A DNA stretch of 64,000 nt from Bemisia tabaci (Eukaryota > Arthropoda > Insecta > Hemiptera > Aleyrodidae): positions 9,691,480 to 9,755,479 of the forward strand of contig NC_092802.1 in assembly GCF_918797505.1 (NCBI RefSeq). Reading direction: 5' to 3'. The notes beneath the pieces are model-generated. The model had not been told where the DNA came from, did not search any database, and saw only the letters and a list, made by a program, of their open reading frames with translations. Shown here one piece after another: positions 52,522-63,139 of this stretch. The stretch's first letter is position 1; each line of letters opens with the position of its first letter. A program made the translations under genes and the position numbers.

Positions 52522-53103
52522 AATTGAATCAGTGAGTTCGAAAACACACCAACTCGGAAAAAACAAATTGTTCAGGAAACACCTAAAACTGCGCAGCGGG
52601 CGAAGAAGTTAGTTTAAGAAAAACCTTTTTGGTGCCAAAGGACAAGTACTTAGAGACTTTATAAAGCGCCAAGTTGAAATCGATACACCATGTTTGATGA
52701 CAGAGAATTAAGCGTCTAAACATTTCCGAGTTGGTGTGTTTTCGTTCTCACCGACTTTCGGATACTGATTTTTCATAATCTACCCAGAAAAATTTATATT
52801 TTTCGACCTGAATAACGCTTGAATATTTATATAACTTGTCGGCGCAAGGTATACTGAACCGAAAAAAGAAAACCGCAAAATCGGATGGTCACCCGTTTCC
52901 CTTGAAATGACCAAAAATTGGTACTTCCAATGACATACTTCGATTTTTCCCTTTACCCGTCGCTGTTTCGAGCACTTTCGGATGCAATTTTGGAATTTCC
53001 TTTTGCGTGCAGATGCTTCTATCCTTAGATGTTACTAAACCGTAAAAAAGTGAAAATCGAAAAAAACCCGAGTTGGTGTGTTTTCGAACTCACTGATTCA
53101 ATT
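52522..53103 (+). mobile_element. Family C element, copy 2 (582 bp)
   Basis: AATTGAATCAGTGAGTTCG to the inverse CGAACTCACTGATTCAATT, with the same internal third terminus as copy 1 (TTTCCGAGTTGGTGTGTTTT near 52723). Here C is not inside B. Confidence 0.85.
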
Positions 53104-53139
53104 GAGGTGGCTAGTCTTGAAATCGCAATGAAGCCATTA

Positions 53140-53399
53140 CGTCACCTTCCGTCCAAAGTATCACAAGCGCCATGCGATGTTTCAAAATTCCCGCCACCAT
53201 TCAATTTTTTTACAGAGAAATTGTTCAACGAAGCTGTCCGAAAATTTCAACGACTTTCCTCTGTGCTGCCGATAAAATTCAGAGAAAAATACAAACAGAT
53301 TCAACCAAAAATTTCTCTGTGAGTGGCAGCGTAAATTTTGAAACGTTGCATGGCGCTTGTGATGGTTGTGATACTTTGGTCGGAAAGTGACGGAAATGG
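53140..53399. mobile_element. Foldback element (~260 bp)
   Basis: The left arm CGTCACCTTCCGTCCAAAGT, then ATCACAAGCGCCATGC, is mirrored by GCATGGCGCTTGTGAT and ACTTTGGTCGGAAAGTGACG on the right. An 11-bp piece (GGTTGTGATAC) is doubled in the right arm. The frames across it are by-products. Confidence 0.75.
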
Positions 53400-53443
53400 T
53401 TGTATGGCATCGCGTGGGAAACGGAAGGAGGGCAGGTATGAAA

Positions 53444-53560
53444 TCGATCGAAAAACATAAACTTTGACCGATCGAAAAAAAACTTTGAATCGATCGACAA
53501 ACCTGTGACACGATTGAACAAATCTACGAATCGATCGACAAATCCGCAATTCGATCGAGT
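53444..53560 (+). repeat. Cluster of TCGATCGA motifs, ~20-bp spacing
   Basis: Degenerate units of about 20-22 bp each contain (T/C)CGATCGA followed by an A-rich stretch, at about 53445, 53469, 53491, 53508 (decayed), 53531 and 53550. Confidence 0.6.
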
Positions 53561-54784
53561 CGCTGGCAACCGGCATATGTTGAAACATTTTTAAAGGAAT
53601 TTTAAAGATATACAGGGTTATCCGAAAGTCCCGCATTACAAAAACCTGGAATCTGTAACTTTGAATCTCTGTAACGTAACTATGTAACTTGAATCTGTAG
53701 CCCTGTAACTTTTGAAAAAATTGAGATGGAGATTTGAAATTTTGTGATATGCTCCCAGATCAAGAGAAGCAATTTTTGGAAAGCCCAAAACTTTTGAGGA
53801 GAACATCCGGAAAATAGGGTTTAGAGAGGTGGTATGGGACTTTCAGATCACCCTCTATACTGGATGTTGATCAATAGCCCTTCTGGAAAATTGTACCATT
53901 GTTTTCCCACAATATAAATTTAGTGTCATTAACAATACATTCCTCGTAATGTGGTAGCCCGTTTCGATACAAAGCGGTTATAGATCGTATTCGATACATC
54001 AAACGGCTGAGATTGTATCGATATCGATTGGTTCAAAATATAAACATAGCCTCAAAAGTAAATTCAGAAATCTGAGAGAACGGGTCTTTTGTAACAGATT
54101 TTTTATTTTTTTGCGTACCAAATGCCAATTTAAAGTGAAATTGTTAGGAATTTTCTCATTTTCAGCTTTTCCAACTTAAATCCTTACAGTTTGGTTTGAG
54201 GTTATGTGCTATTGTTTTGAACCAAACGATACATCGAACCGTTATCGAATACGGTCTATTAATTTACATGCATTTAAACCGGCGAAAGCTAGGATTACCA
54301 ACTCTAAAGCATCGCCACAGCTGAAGACAATCTTAGGCTCGGATTCAGCAGATTGCCTCTGTTACGTAAATAGGTCGGATGAGACGAGTTCAACTTTTGA
54401 AAAGTTCCATTCTCAGCTGACGTCCGGATTTCCTTATTTTCCTTGAATCTTTCACACGAAGTAGAAACTGGAAACAGAGTCAGGCTCACGGGTATTGACT
54501 TCCAGGAATTTTCCTCGAGCCCCGCCTTTTGTCCTCGTTTTCCAACTTCTGTGCCTTGTTGTTACCAGCCGGAATGTGGTAAATCTGTCAAAAAGTACCC
54601 GATTGCTTTGAACCTTCTAAGGTTCGGGAGGATACGGGAATATGTATTTTCCTGAATCCAAAATCTTATTTTTATTTTATTAAGAGGCTGAAGTAAGATG
54701 ATGAATTCGAGTATGAGTGAATGTAAATTTTATGCACCAGAATAGTTATTAGTCATTGATTAAATCAGACGTATCTTCATGCAA
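53561..54784. other. No gene recognised
   Basis: Mixed sequence with frames of 70-80 codons (54204-54446 and 54443-54655) that lack any recognised motif or initiation context. TATCGAT motifs occur near 53990-54030. Confidence 0.35.
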
Positions 54785-54945
54785 AAAAAATAAAAAAACC
54801 TCCGGCCGTGGAAGCCGTACTGACGTGCTATATAGACATACCGTCCACATTCCGGGCACAAAAGCCAAAAGTTCTGGGCGTAGCACCCGGAAGTGTCGGC
54901 CTCTGAGCCCGGTATGTCTATAAAGCCCGTGACTTTTTTCCAGTG
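54785..54945. repeat. Family L element, copy 3
   Basis: AAATAAAAAAACCTCCGGCC at the left, GCTATATAGACATACCGTCC, GGGCGTAGCACCCGG, and the right end CGTGACTTTTTTCCAGTG. The right end is the inverse of the left end of the 25.95-kb copy, which shows that L has terminal inverted repeats. Confidence 0.7.
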
Positions 54946-55747
54946 GTCTATTAAATATTTCAAGTAAACAATATTTCAGTTGTTTTAAAAGGAAATTGAG
55001 AAAAGTCAGAATATTCCAAAAGGAGTCCTATTCGGGTCAAAATATATTCAGCTCTTAAGGAAATTCAATAGAGCACACAGAAAAATTAGTCGATCGCACC
55101 ATCTTGATAGAAGTATGGTATCAATAATAGGATCCTGGTAGTCTTACTGATCATATTGCTAAAACATGAGCTGGCTAAGGATGGAGTATAAACACAGCCC
55201 TAAATAATTTGATGTTTTTTTTTACATTGGGAAAAAGTAGCACTAACCTTACTTATCTAAAGATACACATTTTTACGAAGCAGTCTGAGACAATGGTAAC
55301 ATGAAACAAGCAGGAAGCTCCAACGCATTGGCGTCGGAGAGCGGCTCTGGGGGCAGTAGTTGTAGTCAAGAATGAGGGCCTAGACACATTTTGTCATTGA
55401 TGTACAATCCGACAACTGTCGATTCATGTTTTGTAACTTAGCAGATTTACGTAGCCGGTGTATAAATGTGTATTGGGCTTTGATATGGCGAATACATGGA
55501 ATTATCACTTGTTGTATACTTTTAATTTTGAAAGCTCTTTGGAGGTCCGCTTCCTAAAAAATCTCTGGTTGATAAGTCGTTTAGCGAGGCTGCAAAAAAT
55601 TTGCATTTTTATATCTGAAAGTGTAGGTATTGGTTTTTTGTATAATTGTTTTTTTGGATTGCTGGAAAAGTAACGCATACTTCTATAATTTAGGACTGAG
55701 TCAGGGAAATATAAGGTTCGTTAAATAGTAAATATTCCTAGTACCGT
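54946..55747. other. No gene recognised
   Basis: AT-rich with one 71-codon frame (55458-55673) lacking a recognised motif. It precedes the transposase relic and may include decayed parts of that element. Confidence 0.35.
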
Positions 55748-55759
55748 GTGACACTATTG

Positions 55760-56017
55760 TTAACGAAAAGTTTTTGCAACTTGTCAAAGAGGTTGTTGAA
55801 TGATCTTCGAATAACTTTTGATGAGCTAGAGGTAATGGTTCTATCTGCAGCTCGTGGACTTCTGTACGATATTGTCCAGAATCATCTAAATTTTCAAAAA
55901 GTGTCCGCTTGTTCGATACCCAATTTGCTCATTCATGCATACAAGGAGAAGCGCATGAAAGCTTTAGCAGACATTTTGGAGATGAATCAAGAATTAGATG
56001 AAGAATTTATGACTTAA
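55760..56017 (+). pseudogene. Mariner-type transposase N-terminal fragment
   Basis: The open frame (55748-56017) contains LLNDLRITFDELEVMV, GLLYDIVQNHLNFQKVSA and KEKRMKALADILE. This matches the pattern of the DNA-binding helix-turn-helix region of mariner-type transposases (HTH_48-like), where RRITxxEL, a recognition helix and a GFxKVxARWVP segment precede HKxxR. Here the tryptophan-containing ARWVP is changed to ACSIP. The frame ends after about 85 residues and no DDE/DDD catalytic domain follows. It is a dead relic. Confidence 0.7.
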
Positions 56018-56087
56018 ATCACGGCACCTTAATCACGGGATGACCTTAATTACGGCAACTATTTATTGTCCATGAGATGCAGATGGT

Positions 56088-56180
56088 TCCATTTCCCTAG
56101 CTCATCAAAAGGTATTCGAAGATCAATTTCATCAGCCACCCGTACGAACCACGTTTCTAGTGACCCGTACTTGCTTCGCA
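56088..56180 (-). pseudogene. Second transposase HTH fragment, opposite strand
   Basis: On the minus strand, near 56098-56130, a frame reads EIDLRIPFDELGKW, closely similar to the LNDLRITFDEL segment at 55800-55830. The two lie head to head about 290 bp apart, so the relic has been duplicated in inverted orientation or two copies inserted. Confidence 0.5.
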
Positions 56181-56579
56181 CGTATGAAACATACAATCAG
56201 AGAAAACAGAATTCATCTTACAATAATCAATAATCAGTAGGACATGAATCGTTGCGATGTATAATACGACATTATAATGCGGCATTACTATTGTAATTCA
56301 TTTTAATGTTTAGGGGCATTATAAATCATTATTGCCACGTCGGAATGAAATGTTGTGACTGAATTGAAAAGCATGTTGGCAAAATTTATTATAAAAATAG
56401 TATAACATGTAGGTACATAACATAAAGGTAATACAAATTAAATGATTAGAGCGTGTATATTTCATTACATTATAGGTATATTACAATCATTTTTGTCATT
56501 GTTGGAAATTTTGATAGTTTGAATTTTGATAGTTGATAGTTGATAGTTTGAGAGTTGAAAATTTGGTTATTTTATTTAG
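56181..56579. other. No gene recognised
   Basis: AT-rich, with TTGATAGT repeated several times at 56510-56560. No gene is supported. Confidence 0.4.
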
Positions 56580-56583
56580 TTAA

Positions 56584-56738
56584 GGTGATTCGATAGACGC
56601 CATATTTTGTGTCAGAATGGCATGCGACATATCCCACCAATTGGTTCCATTTTTTCATTTACTCATCATTTTTCTCCAATTTTAAGTTTCGCAATTCTGT
56701 TTTCAGGAGACTAAAGCACTCACTTATCAATTTGTATA
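56584..56738. mobile_element. Family F, left arm only
   Basis: TTAA (56580-56583) then GGTGATTCGATAGACGCC, TGGCATGCGACATAT and CAGGAGACTAAAGCACTCA. It matches the left arms of the foldbacks at 10258 and 22342; the right arm is missing. Confidence 0.7.
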
Positions 56739-58522
56739 TTTATATTGAGTTAAGGGTAGAGACGTATTCCTCACCGGAATTGAGGAATGGAGGTGTTACA
56801 GTAAGTCCGGCATTAGGTTCCATTTCGACATCAGCGACGATCAACGCTACGATACTGGAAGCCAGTCTTCCGATATTAAATCCCTAGCGGGGAAGAAAAA
56901 AAATGCCTAGATTTCGCTAAAAATCTCTAAATCCCCAGATTTGCTCAAATATACTTAAAAAATCCCTAGATTTTGCAAAAAGCGCCATTTTTTTATGAAG
57001 AATCATGATGTCATTCGATGTAGCGATTTGCAATATTTAAATCTGATTGGCTCGTTTGAATTTTGGCGCTCTCTGAAAGCAGTGCTAATCCAGACCAATA
57101 AAATGAAAGAATATTAGTTGATTTCTTATTATTAACAGGTTGAATGCAGTTGAATGTCAAGTACATCGAAGGACGCAATCGTTTTAATTTCCGGCTTATT
57201 TGCGGGGAAAATAGTGTTGCCAAAAAGGCCTACAAAATATAGATGAAAAAATGTTTTCGATTGTCGAAGCTAGAATTGAGGTTAAAAAGTTGATTTTTGG
57301 TAACTTTACCTCATCAAAAAAAAATCCCTAGATTTCCTGAAAAATCCCTAAATCCCTGGAAATTCCGGAAAATCCCTAAATCTAGGAATAAACTCTTAGA
57401 CATCGGATGGCTGTTGGAAGCATTAGAGTCAACATTTGAAACGCTGCTGCAGAATTTGCCGGGAGTATAATCGAGTGTTGAAAGTCAGTAGAATTGAACA
57501 ATGTAATAATTGCTTTCCGAAATAATCGTTATAATAAAAAAACAACGAATCTGAACTGTTAATACTGGAACACACCTTCTGTAAATGTACCTTGCGAGAG
57601 ATAAGTAAAAAAATAGATGTACTGGAGGAGAAGTGCTTCTCCACAGAGTTTGAAGAAGGAAAAAAAATGCCCAAATTTACTTACTTCAGCATTTTCGGCA
57701 AAATCACTGCAATTTCCGAACCTTTTTCTGGCCAGGGGCCAAAATTAAATGATTATGAAGGGCCACTTAGATGTTGTAGATAAAAATAGGACTGTTGAAA
57801 AAGTCGCCGTTTTCAATAAATATGTACCCGGAATGGAAGACATCTAGGGGAAAATTGTTACGATTTTCCGATGCAAATATTTTCCTACAATCTATTTTCC
57901 TGCGTTTTGGGATTATACGTACTAAGCAGGCTAAGGGCCCGTTCGCCAAAACTAATCGGAACTGTATGAATGAATTGCTCCTTTTAAAAATCAAAACAAT
58001 ATCGAATTGCGATATATTACACAGTTAAGATAGGGCTATGTCCTGTCGTAAGCGGCGACATAAAGTCGATATCATTTCAATAATCGCCCCAATGGCCACG
58101 ATAGTTGTTAGACGTTTACGGTTTCCCTGGTAACCTTTGTTTGCTATCAGCTGATATCGAGTAAATGACTAGGAAGCTCCAACCCAGTGGTTAAAGCTTC
58201 CTTAACCGCGAAAACTTTAAAATTCAAATTTTCAAATTTTGAACGTAAAGTACATTTTTTCCATCACGGGATAAAAGCACAAACAAGTTTTGAACTGTTG
58301 ACTGTATCACCATGATTCCAAAAATACAATACACAACATAGCATTGACTAACAATAAAACAGTATGCAATAAAATAAAGTCATGACAAGGAACATAGCCG
58401 AAAATGGCGCCGATTCCCATCAACCAACGCGCGGTCTCTACAATGTAACATGCTGCATTGATACTCCCCAGCTGGGACCGTCCGGAATAGCAGCTCTAGT
58501 GCAAGCACCAGAGCCGCTAAAA
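56739..58522. other. No gene recognised; AATCCCTAGATTT motifs
   Basis: AT-rich 1.8 kb. The motif AAATCCCTAGATTT and near variants recur at about 56905-56980 and 57315-57400. Frames of 60-92 codons lack recognised motifs. Confidence 0.4.
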
Positions 58523-58828
58523 AAAACAAGGGGGGAAAATGAGAAAAAAGGCTAAAAATGCAACACTAAAACCCGAGATGTTTCGACTCAAAACTGAGTC
58601 GTTTTTAGTCGGAAAATAAATCAAAGAAAAATTAAAACATACCCAAGAAATAACCTGAGATCAACGTGTTGGTGGTCGAGATCCGAGAAAACCTTTTCTA
58701 TTCTTCGATATTTGTATGATTTTGTATTTACTTTCCAATTGAAAATGACTCAGTTTTGAGTCGAGACGTCTCGGGTTTCGTCTTGTATTTTTAGCCTTGT
58801 TCCCCCCCCCCCCCCTTTGTTTTTTTTT
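58523..58828. mobile_element. Foldback element with G/C-tract ends
   Basis: The left arm AAACAAGGGGGGAAAA... AAGGCTAAAAATG, then AAACCCGAGATGTTTCGACT and CAAAACTGAGTCG, is mirrored by the right arm ending TTTTTAGCCTTGTTCC and a C14 run. About 306 bp; single copy here. Confidence 0.75.
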
Positions 58829-59047
58829 CATGGTACTCATCCAAACAGGGCCCAAAAATCTAACCGCGATTGGTGGCAATCAATCGGCAGCGGTCACAGC
58901 CGTTGGGGGCAAAATGATAGGGCGAGCTCCGAGCCCCCCCCCTCTACCTGAAGGGGGGGGGGTTGATTTCATCGTCGCGACAAGGGCGAGGGGCCGACAC
59001 AGACAAACTCAATTTCCAGGAGCCGATTTCATCAAGAGGGGGCGCGA
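58829..59047. other. GC-rich stretch with C9/G10 hairpin
   Basis: A C9 run (58934-58942) and a G10 run (58953-58962) are separated by ten bases and could form a hairpin. No gene is supported. Confidence 0.5.
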
Positions 59048-59603
59048 CACAGTGGATCGAGTCAATTGGAGAGGTCGGACAAAATTCGGAAACCTTGAAA
59101 GCTAACAACTCCGTTAATAAAACATTTTGAGGCTCTAAAAATGGTTCCATTGGTTCCCTGGTAAAATTTTCCTTAAGGGCCACCCTATAAAATTGAAAAT
59201 GTGACGAAATAAGCATCAGCGTTAATTTGCAGTTTTAGTCAAAAATAATATGTTGACCTAGAGTCCCTTTATACTGAGAGTCAAGACAATGTGAATCCAT
59301 TTCTAATTGATTACCGTATTTTAGGCCTCCATAGTGTCACAAACGGGAATAAAGATTTCATTTTTACCAATTGCAAAGATTATAATCTGGAATGGACAGA
59401 GGAATTACGGGTTCGACAAGGAACAAACGAAATGAGAGAAGGAACGGAGAAAAGAATTTGAGAATGGGCCGATCAAAGATTACGAAAAACGTTCAATTTG
59501 TGTAATCTTTATTCCCGTTTGTGACTCCATAAGGGGGTGTTGTCTTGACTCTTAGTATAAAGGGACTCTAGCCCGACCTTTCTGATTGACTCGATCCACT
59601 GTG
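59048..59603 (+). mobile_element. Family E Transib-like MITE, copy 5, with O insertion
   Basis: Perfect heptamers at both ends (CACAGTG; CACTGTG inverse) and TIR GGATCGAGTCAATTGG. The flanks CGCGA and CGGGC share three of five bases. A family O element interrupts it at 59260-59569. Confidence 0.85.
59260..59569. mobile_element. Family O element, full copy (310 bp)
   Basis: Terminal inverted repeats AGAGTCCCTTTATACTGAGA and the inverse TTAGTATAAAGGGACTCT. Inner mirrored blocks include GGGAATAAAGATT and AATCTTTATTCCC. It lies inside E; the incomplete copy at 19415 shares the body. Confidence 0.85.
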
Positions 59604-59734
59604 CGGGCAAGGAAAGTTTACCGGGGAAATAACGCGCCATTTTGATGGCTCCTACTTCCCATTTCCCGTTTCCAGGAGGCCACACGCTCGGATCCCGCTC
59701 CTCGCAGCGCATTGCGACGTTGCCGGATTTTCGC

Positions 59735-59800
59735 CTTGCCGAGGATGAGGAAAAACAACGTATGAACCTTCCAATGATGCCAAATTTCCTCTGAGGGAAG
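59735..59800. repeat. Family B left-end fragment
   Basis: GCCGAGGATGAGGAAAAACAACG, then AACCTTCCAATGATGCCAAAT. It follows the B left arm for about 60 bp. Confidence 0.45.
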
Positions 59801-59814
59801 AGGAAACCCTCTAC

Positions 59815-60065
59815 GACACAGCGTTATGAATGCGTAACAACGTATTTTTGGGGTTTTTAAAATTGAATATTTCCTCTGTGGCATGATTTTGCAAATTTTC
59901 TTTAGTTTTTTTTTTCGTTCGAATAACCCATTCCCTAAAAATTAAAAATTTGAAAACAAATTTGGTACTCTGTTTCTTTTTCCAAGCCACAAAAAAGATT
60001 ACTGTCTTTAAGGATCTGAGATCTAAAATTAAGTCATGCCGTAGAGGGTTGACTTTGAAGGATAA
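59815..60065 (+). repeat. Family T repeat, copy 2
   Basis: CGTATTTTTGGGGTTTTTAA, TTTGGTACTCTGTTTC and GGATCTGAGATCTAAAATTA match 40443-40675 in order. Confidence 0.6.
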
Positions 60066-60120
60066 AAAAATACACTAAAACTATAGTCCAAACTGTAACA
60101 AACGAGGTGGCGCAACACTA

Positions 60121-60373
60121 TACCGTGCTAAGTGAAAACGCCGTATTAACATTCGAATGTTGTCAAATTGTTTCTTGGAAGAATTTTATTTTTGAAGAAA
60201 GTTATGAATAATTTGCCTTGTCATTTTCAGGATTTACAGATTAAATTACTATCAAAATCCTGTAAAACATTTGATAAGAAATATTCACTTATTTCCTGAA
60301 AATTCCTGATTTTTCGAAGGAAATGTGGCATCGCTTGGTGGCTCATACGGCGTTCTTACTTTGCATGGCGGTA
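60121..60373. mobile_element. Family B element, diverged full copy
   Basis: ACCGTGCTAAGTGAAAACGC at the left, GGCGTTCTTACTTTGCATGG at the right, with TATA adjoining both ends. The inner part follows the family with many changes. Confidence 0.75.
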
Positions 60374-61129
60374 TAGTGCTAATTTACCATATTCCTCGGG
60401 AATATCAAAGCAAAAAGATTTCAAAAATGAACTCCTGGGTCCAGAAAGGGCATTACTTGATTGTGGTCGCTCAACATCCCGCTGATTCGTCATGATTGAG
60501 GCAAATGTGTGTAATTCGTTGTGATTTTTACTGAATATTCTTTATTATTTTACAACGCTGAAAACGTTACATTTCAGAAGATTCACCTGATAGTTTCCTC
60601 TTTAACGGATGAAATTAGCAGTGGAGCCTCTGAAACACCGCAACCGAGATATGCCCTTTTCGCATTCAATGCCTGAAAAGCTCACTAGATTAAAAAATTT
60701 CAGCTCTAAAGCGTGCATTACTAAAGAGGAGAGTGTTTAGTCTGCAGGTAGATGCATTGGAACTGACGATTGGACCACATTTTGCGATAAGGAACCTGAG
60801 GACAATATTTTGCTCATCCATACATATGTGCATAGAAAACTAACGTCGGAACGTTATTCCTGGAGGAAGGATTCCTGAGTTTTTCAAAGTAAACATGAAC
60901 TTTTCTCAGAGAAATTTGACGACATTGAAGTGTAATTACATTTTTTTTATGAGGGACACGACGAATTGCGTTTTATTGATAATGTCTATAAGACCCAAAG
61001 TGACATAGGCGTCTCGGAGTTACGTAAGTAATTATTCGTGACGAAATTGACTCAAACTGCGTGTTAAGTGCTCGATTTTTTCTCAGACCTCCCCTTTCGC
61101 CCAACTCCCTGTTTGAATTGTCTGAATCC
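60374..61129. repeat. Mostly unrecognised; M and P-like fragments
   Basis: At 60771-60838 an M fragment is seen (GGACCACATTTTGCGATAAG). At 60557-60660 there is weak similarity to P (CCTCTGAAACACCGCAACC). No gene is supported. Confidence 0.4.
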
Positions 61130-61331
61130 CACGAAAAAAAATTAAATTGCTGATTTAAAATTTCGTAGTTAAAAAAAAGTGTCCGACATGTTTCAATGTA
61201 GATTTTACAATTAAAAAACCACCCCCGGGTTAACTTGGCTGTGCACCATTGTAAAATGTACATTTGAAACCCGTCGGACATGTCTTTTACCATTTTAATT
61301 ATTAAATCAGCAATACATTTTTTTCGTGTAC
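61130..61331. mobile_element. Foldback MITE (~200 bp)
   Basis: CACGAAAAAAAATTAAATTGC at the left is mirrored by TACATTTTTTTCGTG at the right, with TGCTGATTTAA/TTAAATCAGCA and GTGTCCGACATG/CGGACATG pairs inside. Single copy here. Confidence 0.8.
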
Positions 61332-62033
61332 CCATGTTCCCTACCAGCTCAAAATTTTGAGCTCCGTATCGTAGCCCTATACACGATTACGCCCCCCCCA
61401 CCCCCATCCCGACGATCGACGCAACCCCATACCGATGCAACAGAAAAGCGCAAAAGGACGGGGGTACCGACGTCCCAGCGCGGCGCCGCGACGCCGGCGG
61501 CGAGCCGATCGGATGAATGAAGCGCCGTCGCGGCGCCCATTAAAAATTCAATCAAAAACGCAGAATCAACATAATGGCGGTGGCCGTGCCCGCGGAAGAG
61601 TAAAAGCCCTCAATGGCTCCATTTTTCAGCGCGCTTCATTTTTAACATCGATCAGAAAGCCGAACGCCCTCACCCCCCTCCCCGGCCCTCGGCCGAGCGT
61701 ATTGTTAAACTTTATTTAATTTACCTGCCTCCTGCTTTTCTGAACGCGTCCGCGAACGCATTTATTCCGCCCGCCGCGGCGCGACTTAATATTATATCGA
61801 GTTAAAAACTTTTCCCATTACATAATTTGAAATATTCATTTAAGTCCCGTTTTATTACTTAAGTCGGGGCTGAGACCCGGCGGGGGGTTTTCGCCCGCTC
61901 AACGGTGAATGGTGAGCAACGACGATTTCTCCCGGATAAATAATACTGCTAACTTCTAATTGCTCGCGCTCACTCGCGCGGGCCCCTGGTTTATTTTACG
62001 TCTGTTTCGGAAGTGTCTAGCTGAGTGGATCTC
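61332..62033. other. GC-rich island, no gene supported
   Basis: GC-rich at 61380-61700 and 61865-62000. Overlapping frames on both strands up to 94 codons have no recognised motif. Confidence 0.4.
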
Positions 62034-62541
62034 CGCTTTCCGAGATCTCGTTTGATTTAATCTCGACGATCTGTTAGGAAACGCCCGGGAAATATGTTTT
62101 AGAGATCCCGCACTAACGATCCGAGAAATGTAATCAGGCGAATTTTTGCGACTGGATTCGATTAATTTTCCGGATTGATGACTGTTGGATCACCGTTGGA
62201 ATTTGATCTAATCAGAATCGAGACGGCGCCAAGTGGAACGAGTCTTTGAAAGAATTCGGACATTAGATATTTACAAAAATTGAGAAATTTATCGTTCTTT
62301 CCGTCACAATTTTTTCCGCTTTTCCGAGATCTCGTTTGATTTAAACTCGACGATCTGTTAGGGAACGTCCGGGAGATATCTCTTGGAGATCCCGCACTGA
62401 CGATCTGAAGAGTGTAATTAGGCGAGTTTTTGCGACTGGATTCGATTATTTTTCTAGATTGATGACTGTTGGGTCACCGTTGGAATTTGAACTAATCAGA
62501 ATCGAGACGGCGCTTACTGGAACGAGTCTTTGGAAAAAGTT

Positions 62542-62766
62542 CACTGGAAAAAAAAGCACATTGGATCTAGAGTCCAGACTCTGAAAAACATCGACGAAAA
62601 AGTACTCTTGATTTAATAAGAATCTAGCTCAAATCAAGAACCAAGCCTCTTAATTTAAGCGGATTTCCTTTTGATTCACGCAAAAATCCGATTGAATCAA
62701 GAGTATTTTTTCTAGTCAATGTTTTCAAGAGTCTGGACTCTAGATCCAATTTTTTTTTTCCCAGTG
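62542..62766. mobile_element. MITE family A, copy 12
   Basis: CACTGGAAAAAAAAGCAC to TTTTTTTTCCCAGTG, 225 bp, both arms complete. It inserted into repeat U. Confidence 0.85.
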
Positions 62767-62879
62767 AACGATCCGAGAAAAGTAATTAGCGAATTTTTGC
62801 GACTGGGTTTGATTGATTTTTTGGATTGATGACTGCTGGATCACCGTTAGAATTTGAGCTAATCAGAATCGAGACGGCG

Positions 62880-63111
62880 CACAGTGGATCGAGTCAATAG
62901 GAGCGGTCGGACAAAATTTGGAAACTTTAAACGCTTATAACTCCATTTATACACAACTTTGAGGTTATAAAGTGGTTTCATTGGTTTCCTCGTGAAATTT
63001 TCTTTAAGAAGCACCCCTTAAAATTTAAAATTTTACGAAATAAACATCAAAATTTGCAGTTTAAGTCAAAAAATTCATGTTCCACCTCTTATATTAACTC
63101 GAATCACTGTG
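62880..63111 (+). mobile_element. Family E Transib-like MITE, copy 6
   Basis: 232 bp with perfect heptamers at both ends (CACAGTG and CACTGTG) and a perfect CGGCG duplication (62875-62879 and 63112-63116). The intact unit of repeat U shows the empty site GACGGCGC. It is the cleanest copy in the window. Confidence 0.95.
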
Positions 63112-63139
63112 CGGCGCCTAGTGGAACGAGTCTTTGGAA

